Source of the DNA: an uncultured Alphaproteobacteria bacterium
Lineage (GTDB): Bacteria > Pseudomonadota > Alphaproteobacteria > UBA2966
Reading direction: 5' to 3'
NCBI GenBank assembly: GCA_958295725.1
Contig: OY282368.1
Span: 186,001 to 250,000, forward strand
Length of the DNA stretch: 64,000 bases
Shown: piece after piece, positions 25,215 to 34,286 of the stretch
Numbering within the stretch: position 1 is the first letter of the stretch
Layout of the letters: each line of letters begins with the position of its first letter
Position numbers and translations under genes: made by a program
The notes under the pieces: generated by a model
Told to the model about the DNA's origin: nothing
The model's database searches: none
Seen by the model: only the letters and a program-made list of their open reading frames with translations

Positions 25215-26300
25215 ATGTCCTACCTTCAAGTATTCGGTGGTCGCTTCGCGCGCGGCACTTTCGGGCTCCTCGGCGCGGGCGTCTTGTGCCTCTATGCGCT
25301 GGGCGCGGTGCTCTTCACTGTGCCCGTCGAGGGCCCGATCCTGGCACAGGAGGCGGGCGCGGCGGCCCAGCGTCCTCGGGGGCCCACGGTGTTGGCACGA
25401 ACGGAACCCATGTCGGCCGAGCTGGTTTCGTTGGTGCCGGAGCTCGCTCGTCGGACGCCTGCTCACGCGTCCGAAGTCATGTCGCGCGGCGAAACCGGAT
25501 CGGCGGGTGTCACGTTCCAGGTGGCCAGCACCGACGACCTCGATCGGAAACTGGCAGCGCTCGATTACCGCCTCGATGACATTCGAAAAGGGTCCGCGTT
25601 CGTGCCTCGTCTGCAACTTGGTAAGCTGCCACCGGATCTGGCCCAGTTGAAGTCCGTCAAACAGCGGAAACGACTCTTCATCAAATTGATGTTGCCACTC
25701 ATCCTTCAGACCAACGAGAGAATCCTGGACGACCGTCGCAAGCTCCTCCGTCTCCTGAGTGCCCAGGGCCCGCTGTCGCGACAGGACAGGGCGTGGATCA
25801 CGGCCTTGGCCAATCGCTACGACGCGGATCCCTCGAATCCCTCGGACCTCGTCAGTCGCGTCGACATCGTGCCTCCGTCCTTGGCCATTGCCCAAGCGGC
25901 CGAGGAGTCGGGTTGGGGGACGTCGCGATTCGCGATCGAAGGAAACGCGGTCTTCGGTCAATGGACGTTCCGTAAGGGATCGGGGGTCGTGCCGGAGCGG
26001 CGTGACGTGGGCAAGCATCATGAAGTGCGCTCCTTCGAGGAGCTACGCCAATCCGTATCGGCCTACATGCACAACCTGAATATCCATTGGGCCTACGAGA
26101 AGTTCCGTCGGATGCGGCACGAGCTGCGGAATTCCAACCGGGCGTTGACCGGGGAACGCCTGATCGGGGTGCTTCACAGATATTCGGAGCGCAGGTCCAA
26201 GTACATTGAAACGATCCGTGCGATCATACGCGTGAACGGTCTCGGAGCGTTTGATCGTGCTCGGCTTCGGGATCTCGACGGGGCCGGGCTCGGAACGTAG
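25215..26300 (+). CDS. Bax-like glucosaminidase-domain protein
   Basis: 361 residues. One N-terminal membrane segment (FGLLGAGVLCLYALGAVLF) suggests a secreted or anchored periplasmic protein. The second half holds the mannosyl-glycoprotein endo-N-acetylglucosaminidase-like domain: PPSLAIAQAAEESGWGTSRFA, with the likely catalytic Glu in EESGWG, then GNAVFGQWTF and SVSAYMHNLN. This order and length match Bax proteins, which probably cleave peptidoglycan glycan strands. ATG 25215 is preceded by GGGGAG; a GTG at 25200 is also in frame. It converges with ptsN. Confidence 0.85.
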   Translation: MSYLQVFGGRFARGTFGLLGAGVLCLYALGAVLFTVPVEGPILAQEAGAAAQRPRGPTVLARTEPMSAELVSLVPELARRTPAHASEVMSRGETGSAGVTFQVASTDDLDRKLAALDYRLDDIRKGSAFVPRLQLGKLPPDLAQLKSVKQRKRLFIKLMLPLILQTNERILDDRRKLLRLLSAQGPLSRQDRAWITALANRYDADPSNPSDLVSRVDIVPPSLAIAQAAEESGWGTSRFAIEGNAVFGQWTFRKGSGVVPERRDVGKHHEVRSFEELRQSVSAYMHNLNIHWAYEKFRRMRHELRNSNRALTGERLIGVLHRYSERRSKYIETIRAIIRVNGLGAFDRARLRDLDGAGLGT

Positions 26301-26411
26301 CGACCCGCGTGGTGCACGTCCCGGCGACGAGCGAACCGGGCGATGGCGGGCACGGCCCGAGTCCCGGCGGGGGATCGCCTCCTCTACGTCGTGCGAGTCC
26401 GGAACGAGACC

Positions 26412-26876
26412 CTAAGCGGTGTGAGGGGTCGTCGATCCGTTGATCAGTTGAAGAATCGCCTTGCGGTCCGCACACTCGCGGAGCCTCTCACAAACCGCGC
26501 GGTCGCGGAGTAGCCGGGAGACCCAGGCAAGCGCCTTGAGATGGTCTACGCCCGCGGACTGCGGCGCAAGCAGCATGAAAACGAGATCCACCGGCTGGTC
26601 GTCGATGGCATCGAAATCCACCGGTGTATCCAGTTTAGCGAACATCCCGCACAGTTCCTTGACATCGTCGATCTTGCCATGAGGAATGGCGATTCCATTG
26701 CCGACCCCGGTAGTTCCAAGCCGCTCTCGTTCCAACAGTACTTTGAAAATGGTGCGCTCCTCGACGCCGGTCAGTTCGGACGCGAAGGCCGCCAGCCCCT
26801 GCAACGCTTGCTTTTTACTGTCCACCTTCAGTTGAGGAATGACGGCTTCCGGTTTCAGCAAGTCGGCGAACTCCAT
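26412..26876 (-). CDS. ptsN: PTS IIA-like nitrogen regulatory protein
   Basis: 154 residues, the usual EIIA-Ntr length. The phosphorylated histidine is His66 in GNGIAIPHGKIDDV. PtsN receives phosphate through the PTS-Ntr chain and regulates potassium transport and sensor kinases rather than sugar uptake. It is the last gene of the conserved kdsD-lptCAB-(rpoN)-hpf-ptsN block. The spacing to hpf is 30 bp, so the two are likely co-transcribed. Confidence 0.96.
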   Translation of the reverse strand: MEFADLLKPEAVIPQLKVDSKKQALQGLAAFASELTGVEERTIFKVLLERERLGTTGVGNGIAIPHGKIDDVKELCGMFAKLDTPVDFDAIDDQPVDLVFMLLAPQSAGVDHLKALAWVSRLLRDRAVCERLRECADRKAILQLINGSTTPHTA

Positions 26877-26906
26877 TCAATGCACTCCGATGGGCTTGGC
26901 GATGGG

Positions 26907-27473
26907 TCAGACGGGATTCCTCGGATCGATCCAACCGATGTTGCCGTCTTCGCGTCGGTACACGACGCTCAGTCCGCCGTGCGCGCGATTACGGAACATG
27001 AGCACCGGAACGTTCGCGAGGTCGAGCCGCATCACGGCCTCACTGACCGTGACGGTCGGCACATCGGTGGTCGACTCGGCGACGATCACGGGTTGCGCGT
27101 CTTCCACGGCGTACTGACTTTCCTCTTCGCTGGACAAGACGTAGGTCGGCACCTCCACGATCTCGACCGGTGGTGTCTTGTGGTGATTTCTCAAGCGCCG
27201 CTTGTATCGCCGCAACCTCTTTTCCACGCGTTCTGCCGCGGCATCGAACCCGGCGTAGGCGTCGTCGGCGGAGGCGTGGGACTTGACATATATCCCCGCG
27301 CCGACATGTACCGAGCAATCCACGCGATGCAGGGGGCCTTCGCGAGAAAACACTATTTGGGCATCGATCGGGTTGCCAAAATACTTCTCGGTTCCTGCCG
27401 TAATTCTCTCTTCGACATGGGCTCGGAGCGTGTCGCCCACGTCTATCTGTTTTCCGGTCACGGTGATGTGCAT
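26907..27473 (-). CDS. hpf: Long-form ribosome hibernation promoting factor
   Basis: 188 residues with two domains. The N-terminal HPF/YfiA domain starts MHITVTGKQIDVGDTLRAHV and includes the basic helix AAERVEKRLRRYKRRLRNH. The C-terminal dimerisation domain covers VSEAVMRLDLANVPVLMFRN to the end. Long HPF dimerises 70S ribosomes into inactive 100S particles in stationary phase. ATG 27473 gives the conserved N-terminus; a 12-residue extension from 27509 is possible. In most proteobacteria this gene follows rpoN, but here the upstream neighbour is an IS remnant. Confidence 0.95.
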   Translation of the reverse strand: MHITVTGKQIDVGDTLRAHVEERITAGTEKYFGNPIDAQIVFSREGPLHRVDCSVHVGAGIYVKSHASADDAYAGFDAAAERVEKRLRRYKRRLRNHHKTPPVEIVEVPTYVLSSEEESQYAVEDAQPVIVAESTTDVPTVTVSEAVMRLDLANVPVLMFRNRAHGGLSVVYRREDGNIGWIDPRNPV

Positions 27474-27586
27474 GGATATCTCGTCCGGCCCGAGCACCGA
27501 TATGGGCATTCCGATTGCACGGCAAAATCCAGATCCGCGCGAGGCGGCGGGACACTAGGGGCAGGAATCATTTTCTGTCAACCGTC

Positions 27587-27991
27587 TGTCCTGGTTCAGG
27601 CCATGTGAGACGGAGGGGGTTCTCCGACTGTGTGTCTGGCAAGGTACTCGGCAGGGGTGTGTCCGTCGAGTGCCTGATGCGGTCTGAAGGTGTCGGACTC
27701 GTCGGCGAGGGCGTCGATCCATCGGTCGATGCGGTCGAGGTTGTCGTCGGGCAGGTCCCATGAGGCGTAGAACTCGTATCGCCATGCGCCGTTGTTGCGC
27801 TCGACGTGTCCGTTGAGCTTGGGCGATCGGGGCGGGAGTTCGAAGAGGTCGATGCGGCGGCGCCGGCATTCGGTCTCGAAGTCGGCCTTGAACTCGGAGC
27901 CTCCGTCGACCTGGATGGCTTGGATGGGGAAGGGCATGTCGGCCTGGAGCTTGTCGAGGAAGCGTTTGGCGTCGTATGCGCTGGCGCGGCG
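27587..27991 (-). pseudogene. 5'-truncated IS481 transposase with right terminus, occupying the usual rpoN position
   Basis: The right inverted repeat TGTCCTGGTTCAGGCCATG begins at 27587 and continues TGAGAC. The minus strand then encodes the last ~130 residues of the transposase, from RRASAYDAKRFLDKLQADM to PSHMA. Asp in QVDGGSEF and Glu in LNGHVERNN remain, but the first catalytic Asp and the HTH are gone. Homology stops at about 27991, 60 bp from the lptB stop. The fragment is inactive. Confidence 0.9.
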
Positions 27992-28051
27992 TCACGACCG
28001 GCGACCGGCCCCGCCGTAACTCCAGTTTCAGAGTCGATGTCATGAGGCGCT

Positions 28052-28852
28052 CTACAGACTGAATCGATCCCCGAGATACACGCGGCGCACATCCTCGTGC
28101 ACGACGATGTCGGACGGCGCGCCCTCCAGCAGCAACCGACCCTCGTGAAGGATGTACGCGCGATCGATGATGTCGAGGGTCTCCCGCACATTGTGATCCG
28201 TGATCAGCACGCCGATACCGCGGTCCTTGAGGTGGGATACAAGGTCGCGGATGTCGCCCACCGCGATCGGATCAATACCGGCCAGCGGTTCGTCGAGCAT
28301 CATGAAGTTCGGTCGCGTGGCCAGGGCGCGCGCGATTTCGACCCTGCGTCGCTCACCTCCCGACAACGCGACGGCCGGCGTTCTCCGTAGATGCGAAATC
28401 GAGAACTCACCGAGCAGATCATCAAGCATGGCTTCACGGGTGTCGCGTACGGGCTCGACGACCTCCAGGACGGCACGGATATTGTTCTCGACGGTCAACC
28501 CCCGGAATATGGACGCTTCCTGCGGCAGATATCCGATGCCCAGGCGCGCGCGCCGGTACATGGGCAAATCGGTGATATCACGACCGTCGAGGATGACTGC
28601 ACCGTAGTCGGGGAAAACCAGCCCTGTGATGATATGGAAGCAGGTCGTCTTGCCCGCACCGTTGGGACCCAGCAATCCGACTGCCTCGCCGCGCTGGACC
28701 GTCAGCGTGACGTCCCGCAGCACGGGGCGTTTCCTGAAGCGCTTGCCGATATTGCTGGCGAGCAGCCCCGGGTTGTCTGCCAGGAGTCGGGGCGACGCCG
28801 GGGCGGTTCCCGTCCCGTTGCCGTCGAGGAGAACGGATTGTTGATCGCACAT
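28052..28852 (-). CDS. lptB: LPS transport ATPase LptB
   Basis: 266 residues if it starts at ATG 28852. Walker A is GPNGAGKT, the ABC signature is [16 protein letters not shown], Walker B is [13 protein letters not shown] and the switch His is in ITDHNVRET. LptB powers extraction of lipopolysaccharide from the inner membrane with LptF and LptG. A TTG at 28901-28903 is in frame and overlaps the lptA stop, and would give a longer, atypical N-terminus, so the ATG is preferred. It follows lptA and lptC as usual. Downstream, where rpoN is expected, there is an IS remnant. Confidence 0.96.
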   Translation of the reverse strand: MCDQQSVLLDGNGTGTAPASPRLLADNPGLLASNIGKRFRKRPVLRDVTLTVQRGEAVGLLGPNGAGKTTCFHIITGLVFPDYGAVILDGRDITDLPMYRRARLGIGYLPQEASIFRGLTVENNIRAVLEVVEPVRDTREAMLDDLLGEFSISHLRRTPAVALSGGERRRVEIARALATRPNFMMLDEPLAGIDPIAVGDIRDLVSHLKDRGIGVLITDHNVRETLDIIDRAYILHEGRLLLEGAPSDIVVHEDVRRVYLGDRFSL

Positions 28853-28899
28853 GCGGTGCTCGTCGGTCCCTGTTGCCCTTCCCGAACTGCCGCGAACCG

Positions 28900-29499
28900 T
28901 CAACGCATGTCACTCCGGTTCGTTTTCTGATCGGTCGATTGTCGTGGAACGAACAAGCCGTGGACTCGTTGCCCCGGCCGGGTCGCGTCCGCGTCGCCCT
29001 CGACACGAGTCTGTCCCGTAACCAGGTTCAGAACCAGCCGATCTCCACGGATCACGTTTTCTCCCCGGGTCAGGACCACGTTTCGGGTTAGGGTGACGAG
29101 GCCGTTCTCGACATCGTATACGCCCGCTTCACCTTGCGCCGTTTCGCGGCCGGAGGCGATGAAGACCGATCCGGAAGCGTCGACCCGGCTGACCGCGCTG
29201 GTGCTTGCCTCGCCGCTTTTACCACCGCGATAGTGGACCGTCAGTCGATCGGCTCTCAAACGTATGTTTCCTTGACGCGCATCCACGTTTCCCACGAACG
29301 TGGCGATGTTCTCGTCTTGTTGGACTTCTAGGGAGTCCGCGGAGATCTCGAAGGGTTCGTCGGTGTCCAGGCCGGACAGGGGCGTGCTCTGTGCCCACAC
29401 TGGAGCTGTCGACAACGAAGCGGCATAGATGATGAAGCCCGCGAGGAGCGGATGACGGAACGAATTCAGGCCACTGAACTTTCGTCGAAGCGGGCGCAA
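28900..29499 (-). CDS. lptA: LPS transport periplasmic protein LptA
   Basis: 199 residues. The N-terminus has basic residues, a hydrophobic stretch ([22 protein letters not shown]) and an AQ cleavage site, so it is exported. The OstA/LptA beta-jellyroll repeats are seen in [39 protein letters not shown] and [20 protein letters not shown]. LptA bridges the periplasm between LptC and LptD. The start is 3 bp past the lptC stop, so they are one transcript. Confidence 0.93.
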   Translation of the reverse strand: MRPLRRKFSGLNSFRHPLLAGFIIYAASLSTAPVWAQSTPLSGLDTDEPFEISADSLEVQQDENIATFVGNVDARQGNIRLRADRLTVHYRGGKSGEASTSAVSRVDASGSVFIASGRETAQGEAGVYDVENGLVTLTRNVVLTRGENVIRGDRLVLNLVTGQTRVEGDADATRPGQRVHGLFVPRQSTDQKTNRSDMR

Positions 29500-29502
29500 T
29501 TC

Positions 29503-30192
29503 TCATCCATCTCCATGCGGTCGGATGGTCATCCTGACGTTATCGTCGAACAGCAACCTTCTGCCTTGATCCATGATCCGGAAGCGGTCGGCGCGCAACG
29601 TCCCGAACCGACCGTGACCTTGGACGGTGGCATCGCTTGCCGCGATCTTGTTTCGGAGGTCGATGTGGGCGGTCTCGGCGTGGAACTCGTAACCGAGGTC
29701 GGAGAAAATATCGATGGGCCCCGCGAGTTGCAGGGTCTGGTGCGCGCGGTCGTATCTGCCGCGCGACGCCGCCACGGACATCCACACGCCGTTGTCCAGT
29801 GTCATGTCGGCATGGATATCGACCATGTCGATCAGGTCCGGTCGGGCAGGATCCTGGGTCGCCTTGTCCGCTGTCACGAAGAAGGATCGGTTGTCCGCGT
29901 CCATGCCCACATAACGGGCGTTGATCATGCTCGGCGTCACGGCGTCCGTCGAACTGGTTTCCGAGAAGGTAAGCGCGATTCCCCGCGGCTCGTTGTAGAC
30001 GCCGGGCCAAGCGAGAGTGAAGCCGGCGATGGCCGCCGCGACCAGCGGCAGAAGCACCTTCAGCGTACCTACGATACGGCTGTGGAGAGCCCCGAAGCGC
30101 TCGGTTCCCGTGATGGCAGGCATCAACGCCGTGGCCGTTCGGACGTGAGACTCCGGGCGCGTCGGTCCGCGGGCCGAAACGGACATGTTCAT
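29503..30192 (-). CDS. lptC: LPS export protein LptC
   Basis: 229 residues with a single N-terminal transmembrane segment (IVGTLKVLLPLVAAAIAGFTLAW) and a periplasmic jellyroll domain including SMINARYVGMDADNRSFFV and FHAETAHIDLRNKIA. It links the inner-membrane LptBFG complex to LptA. The ATG overlaps the kdsD stop as ATGA, showing translational coupling. Confidence 0.9.
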   Translation of the reverse strand: MNMSVSARGPTRPESHVRTATALMPAITGTERFGALHSRIVGTLKVLLPLVAAAIAGFTLAWPGVYNEPRGIALTFSETSSTDAVTPSMINARYVGMDADNRSFFVTADKATQDPARPDLIDMVDIHADMTLDNGVWMSVAASRGRYDRAHQTLQLAGPIDIFSDLGYEFHAETAHIDLRNKIAASDATVQGHGRFGTLRADRFRIMDQGRRLLFDDNVRMTIRPHGDG

Positions 30193-31190
30193 ACCACTCC
30201 AGCCCGCAGACAGTCGTGGATATGGACGATTCCGACCACCCGGTCCCGGTCCAGGACGAACAAGCTGGTGATCGGCCTATCGTGAGCGTTCATGCTGCGA
30301 ACGGCTTCGGCGGCCAGAGCCTGAGGCCGGATCGTTCTCGGGTTCGGGGTCATGACGTCGCGGGCGGATCGATCAAGGAGTTTCTCATCCATGTGCCGGC
30401 GCAGGTCGCCGTCTGTGATGACCCCCAGGAGCTCCCGGTTCCGTTCCCCGATGACTCCGACACAGCCGAAACTCTTCGCGGTCATGGTCACGATGACGTC
30501 GGCCATTCCCATATTCGGGGGGACAAGCGGCATGACGTCGCCGGTGTGCATGATTTCGGATACCCGGATCAGGCGCTGTCCCAACTTTCCGTCAGGATGC
30601 AATACATGGAAATCGTCGGGCGAAAATCCCCGGCGTTCGAGGAGGGCGACGGCGAGCGCGTCTCCCAACGCGAGCATCATGGTGCTTGAGGTCGTCGGCG
30701 CAAGGCCCATCGGGCAGGCTTCGGGCACCGCCGGGAGGGTCAGGAGGATATCGGCGGCCTCGCCCAACGTGCTGTCGGGGTTGCCGAGAATCGCGATGAG
30801 CGGCAACTCGAACCGGCGCGTGAACGCGATGATGGCCGAGAGTTCCGGTGTCTCGCCCGAATTGGATAATGCGACGACGACATCGCCGGCGGCGATCATG
30901 CCGAGGTCTCCGTGTCCAGCCTCGCCTGGATGGATGTAGAAGGCCGGCGATCCGGTGGAGGACAGCGTGGACGCGATCTTGCGGGCTATGTGGCCGCTCT
31001 TGCCCATCCCGGTCACGACGACGCGCCCGGCGGTCGTGGCCATCGCGCCGACGGCATCGGTGAAGGCGCGGTCGAGAATCCGGTTCAGTGCTTCCAGACC
31101 CCGGATCTCTAGCGCCAGCACATGCCGGGCGGCGCCGAGGTCCCTCTCGCCACCGATGTCCGCGGCAGTTGGCGCGTGCCTGGCGTTCAT
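30189..31190 (-). CDS. kdsD: Arabinose-5-phosphate isomerase
   Basis: 333 residues with an N-terminal SIS domain (VVVTGMGKSGHIARKIASTL, FYIHPGEAGHGDLGMI, VVALSNSGETPELSAII) and two C-terminal CBS domains. It converts ribulose-5-phosphate to arabinose-5-phosphate, the first step to Kdo for lipopolysaccharide. ATG 31190 (MNARHAPTAADIG) gives the family length; the frame is open far upstream but without family similarity. GAAGG lies close to this ATG, which is a weak ribosome site. It leads the lipopolysaccharide block. Confidence 0.94.
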   Translation of the reverse strand: MNARHAPTAADIGGERDLGAARHVLALEIRGLEALNRILDRAFTDAVGAMATTAGRVVVTGMGKSGHIARKIASTLSSTGSPAFYIHPGEAGHGDLGMIAAGDVVVALSNSGETPELSAIIAFTRRFELPLIAILGNPDSTLGEAADILLTLPAVPEACPMGLAPTTSSTMMLALGDALAVALLERRGFSPDDFHVLHPDGKLGQRLIRVSEIMHTGDVMPLVPPNMGMADVIVTMTAKSFGCVGVIGERNRELLGVITDGDLRRHMDEKLLDRSARDVMTPNPRTIRPQALAAEAVRSMNAHDRPITSLFVLDRDRVVGIVHIHDCLRAGVV

Positions 31191-31332
31191 GCCTTCAAAA
31201 CCGGTGTTCCGCCGAGCAATGTCGGCATCGGTCCACGAACGCGGCATGCATGTGTCGGACGCAACCGGCGGGCCGATGCCTCCCGCCGGGTCGGGTGAGT
31301 CCGGAGATCGAAACCTGCATGGGAGAACGGTC

Positions 31333-31944
31333 TCAATGCGTGAACAAATCCTCTTCCGACCAGCCCGCCAAATCGAGTTCCGCGCGCACCGGCAAAAACG
31401 CGAAACAGGCGTTGGCGAAATGCATTCGCCCTTCACGTTCGAGCATCACGTCGAGTGCCTGTTTCAGGTCGTGCAAATACAGCACATCCGCGGCCGCGTA
31501 TTCCAACTGTTCCTTGCTGAGCGTTTCGGCGCCCCAGTCCGATGACTGCTGCTGCTTGTTGAGGTCTATCTTGAGAAGCTCCCGGCACAGATCCTTGAGA
31601 CCGTGACGGTCGGTATAGGTTCGGGCGAGCCTGGACGCGATCTTCGTACAGTATACGGGCGCGCATAGAACGTTCAGGTGCTGGCGAATCGCCGCGATAT
31701 CGAATCGAGCAAAGTGAAAGATTTTGGTGACGCCGGGATCGGCCAGCAATGCCAAGAGGTTCGGCGCGGTGAATTCGTCGGGACCGAACTGGACGAGATG
31801 GCTGTTTCCATCGCCCTCCGATATTTGCAGGACACACAGGCGGTCACGTGTGGGGTTCAGACCCATCGTTTCCGTATCGACCGCGACGCTGGTGCCGAAA
31901 TCGAGACCGGCGGGCAGGTCATCTTTGTGGACTTCGATGGCCAT
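31333..31944 (-). CDS. rnd: Ribonuclease D, exonuclease domain only
   Basis: 203 residues containing only the DEDD 3'-5' exonuclease domain: VAVDTETMGL (first Asp and Glu), FHFARFDIAAI (middle Asp) and YAAADVLYLHDL (last Asp with Tyr). The HRDC domains of E. coli RNase D are absent, as is common in alphaproteobacteria. The enzyme trims 3' ends of tRNA precursors and other structured RNAs. ATG 31944 or the adjacent ATG 31947 is the start. tRNA-Leu(CAG) ends 43 bp upstream on the same strand, so the transcript may contain both. Confidence 0.92.
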   Translation of the reverse strand: MAIEVHKDDLPAGLDFGTSVAVDTETMGLNPTRDRLCVLQISEGDGNSHLVQFGPDEFTAPNLLALLADPGVTKIFHFARFDIAAIRQHLNVLCAPVYCTKIASRLARTYTDRHGLKDLCRELLKIDLNKQQQSSDWGAETLSKEQLEYAAADVLYLHDLKQALDVMLEREGRMHFANACFAFLPVRAELDLAGWSEEDLFTH

Positions 31945-31987
31945 CATGTCGCCTTGCGGGGCCCCGCGCCACTTCAACGGAGGCGGG

Positions 31988-32074
31988 TGGTGCCCAGGAG
32001 AAGACTCGAACTTCCACGACCTTACGGCCACTAGCACCTGAAGCTAGCGCGTCTGCCAATTCCGCCACCTGGGC
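31988..32074 (-). tRNA. tRNA-Leu(CAG)
   Basis: The minus strand folds as a class II tRNA. The acceptor pairs GCCCAGG with CCTGGGC, followed by A and an encoded CCA. The anticodon arm is CTAGC-TTCAGGT-GCTAG, giving anticodon CAG. A long variable arm (TGGCCGTAAGGTCGTG region) and the TTCGAGT loop are present. Total length is 87 nt including CCA. Confidence 0.97.
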
Positions 32075-32121
32075 TCGGTGTCGTTAGTCGTTACCGCCGC
32101 GCTCCGCTGATGTCAACGGCG

Positions 32122-32343
32122 TGTCCTGGCCTGATTCAGGACATATGAGACGCCGCGTGTGCCGCTGGGAACGGCGCGTCAAGCCGCTTCGCGGCTCCTT
32201 CGCTGCGTTCCGGCCCTTCGGGTGACCCGCCGTTCCCAGTGCCTCCGGGGGCAGCCATGGTCATAAGCGGACTTCCGGCCATGGCAGGACCGGATGCCCA
32301 CTGGCCCGATGGACCGCGTCTCACATCTGTCTGAACGAGATCA
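32122..32343. mobile_element. 222-bp non-autonomous (MITE-like) derivative of the IS481-family element
   Basis: The left boundary matches the right terminus of the complete IS (TGTCCTGG, then ATTCAGGACATATGAGAC). The right boundary is the left terminus in inverted orientation (GTCTCACATCTGTCTGAACG then AGATCA). No transposase sequence lies between. The interior carries a 14-bp inverted repeat, CGCTGGGAACGGCG at 32163-32176 and CGCCGTTCCCAGTG at 32228-32241. Flanking pentamers CGGCG and CGACG could be a diverged target duplication. It separates tRNA-Leu from the NDUFA9-like gene. Confidence 0.8.
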
Positions 32344-32453
32344 CGACGTAATGTTCCGGGCCGGAAGCATCCGATCCGTTAGCCTCGCGTGGTCGCTTGT
32401 CTGGAGGTTCGGAAGGTGACAATACTGGCGGTAGAGGACTCTGGATCGGGAGC

Positions 32454-33425
32454 ATGGGAGTGGCCGATCGGTTGGTAACGGTATTCGGTGGGTCGGGCTT
32501 CATCGGACGATATCTGGTCAAGCGCCTCTCCGCCAGGGGCGATCGCGTTCGCGTCGCCGTGCGCGACGCGGAGAACGCACGGTTCCTGCAGCCGATGGGT
32601 GATGTAGGACAGATCGTTTCCGTATCCGCCGACATTCGTGATGACGACAGCGTCAGATCCGCCATGCGGGGCACCGATGTGGCGATTTTCTCGGTAGGCA
32701 TCCTTTACAACCGTGGTCTTCGAACGTTCCAGTCCATCCATGTCGAGGGTGCGGAACGGGTCGCCGAGGCGGCGGCGGAGTACGGCGTCGGACGTCTGGT
32801 TCTCGTCTCCTCCCTGGGCGCGGATTCATCGTCCGAATCCGCTTATGCCGCATCAAAGGCCGCGGGCGAGGCGCGAGTACGCGCGGCGTTTCCCTCGGTC
32901 ACCGTGGTGCGCCCAGGTGTCGTATTCGGTGCCGAGGATCGGTTTTTCAATCGGTTCGCGGCGATCGCGCGCATGTCTCCCGTGCTACCGATCTTCGGCC
33001 ACGGTTTACGCGATGCCGGTGGCAGCCGACTGCAACCGGTTTATGTCGGCGACGTGGCCGACGCCATCGTGAGGGTACTGGATACCGAGACGAGCAAAGG
33101 CAGGACTTACGAACTGGGAGGCCCACGGACATATTCCTACAGGGAGATCATGGAACTGATTTGCCGCCAGACGGAACGCCGACGCCTTCTCGCGCCGGTG
33201 CCTTTCAGGGTCGCCAGGATCAAGGCCCTGTTCCTCGAGTTGCTCCCGACTCCACCGTTGACGCGGGATCAACTCGTGCTCTTGTCGGAGGACAACGTGG
33301 TCGCCGACGATACCCTGGGATTCTCGCATCTTGGAATGACTCCGCGCTCCGTCGAGTCCATCGTTCCACGCTATCTACAGAGATATCGACGCCGTGCCGC
33401 CCGGGAACCGGCGACGTCGAGCTGA
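32454..33425 (+). CDS. NAD(P)-binding epimerase of the complex I NDUFA9 family
   Basis: 323 residues. The N-terminal nucleotide-binding motif is VTVFGGSGFIGRYLVKRL, followed by RGDRVRVAVRDAENARFLQP and a SSLGADSSSESAYAASKA stretch where classic SDR enzymes keep Y-x3-K (YAASK here). The pattern matches bacterial homologues of the NDUFA9 accessory subunit of respiratory complex I. Its role in bacteria is not settled; a scaffold or lipid/quinone-related function is assumed. ATG 32454 has GGGAG close upstream. It converges with uppP, 15 bp apart. Confidence 0.88.
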   Translation: MGVADRLVTVFGGSGFIGRYLVKRLSARGDRVRVAVRDAENARFLQPMGDVGQIVSVSADIRDDDSVRSAMRGTDVAIFSVGILYNRGLRTFQSIHVEGAERVAEAAAEYGVGRLVLVSSLGADSSSESAYAASKAAGEARVRAAFPSVTVVRPGVVFGAEDRFFNRFAAIARMSPVLPIFGHGLRDAGGSRLQPVYVGDVADAIVRVLDTETSKGRTYELGGPRTYSYREIMELICRQTERRRLLAPVPFRVARIKALFLELLPTPPLTRDQLVLLSEDNVVADDTLGFSHLGMTPRSVESIVPRYLQRYRRRAAREPATSS

Positions 33426-33440
33426 CCATCGGTCCGGGCA

Positions 33441-34286
33441 TCAGAAGTATACCCAATACAAGAGAGCCGCGCCCAGGACGACGCGATAGATCGCGAATGG
33501 GGTAAAACCCCAGCGGCGCAGCCACGTCATGAGCAGCGCGATGGCGAGAAGGGCGGTAACGAGGGCGCATCCGGCCGCGACGATTGCGTCCATGCCCAGT
33601 GCCGCGTCCCGGGAGTTGGCGATACCGTGGACGCTGACGAACCCGGCCGCGAAGATCGTCGGGATGGAGAGGAGCATTGAGAATCTCGCGGACTCGGCTC
33701 TCTCGAAACCGAGCAGGCGGGCGGCGGTTATGGTGATGCCCACACGGCTCGTGCCGGGTATGAGCGCCGCGACTTGCGCCACGCCGATCGTCAGGGCGGC
33801 ACCGGCGCGCATATGTTCGATGCGATGCACGGTCATACTCAGGCGGTCGGCGACATAAAGCAGGATGCCGAAGCCGAGCATGCCCCAGCCGATGACCTCG
33901 GCGTTTCGCCACAGGGGGGAAAGATCGAAATAGATTGCCGCGGCGCCCGCGCCGACGATCGGGATCGTGGCGACGATCAAATTGGCCGCAAGCCGGGCGT
34001 CGGGCGACGAGCGTCCGCCGAACAGGTGAACCAGTCCTTTGGTCGAGGTCCAGGAGTCACGCCAGAAGTAGATGATGACCGCGCCCAGAGTCCCGACGTG
34101 TACGGCGATGTCCAACATCAGCCCCTGGTCGACCCATCCGGTCAATATCGGAATCAGGGCCAAGTGCCCCGACGAGGATATCGGCAGGAATTCGGTGACG
34201 CCCTGCACGGACGCGAGGAGTACGATCTGAAAAGACGTCAGCAATGCGGAGCATGTGCCATGTGTTGGGGCGTGCGCCTCGGGCAA
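33441..34286 (-). CDS. uppP: Undecaprenyl-diphosphatase (BacA type)
   Basis: 281 residues with about eight membrane segments. The two family signatures are GVTEFLPISSSGHLALIP near the N-terminus and ALIPGTSRVGITITAARLLG in the second half. They contain the catalytic Glu, Ser and Arg residues. The enzyme dephosphorylates undecaprenyl diphosphate to recycle the lipid carrier for cell wall and polysaccharide synthesis. The first few residues (MPEAHAPTHGTCSALL) are less certain; a downstream start is possible. Confidence 0.95.
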   Translation of the reverse strand: MPEAHAPTHGTCSALLTSFQIVLLASVQGVTEFLPISSSGHLALIPILTGWVDQGLMLDIAVHVGTLGAVIIYFWRDSWTSTKGLVHLFGGRSSPDARLAANLIVATIPIVGAGAAAIYFDLSPLWRNAEVIGWGMLGFGILLYVADRLSMTVHRIEHMRAGAALTIGVAQVAALIPGTSRVGITITAARLLGFERAESARFSMLLSIPTIFAAGFVSVHGIANSRDAALGMDAIVAAGCALVTALLAIALLMTWLRRWGFTPFAIYRVVLGAALLYWVYF

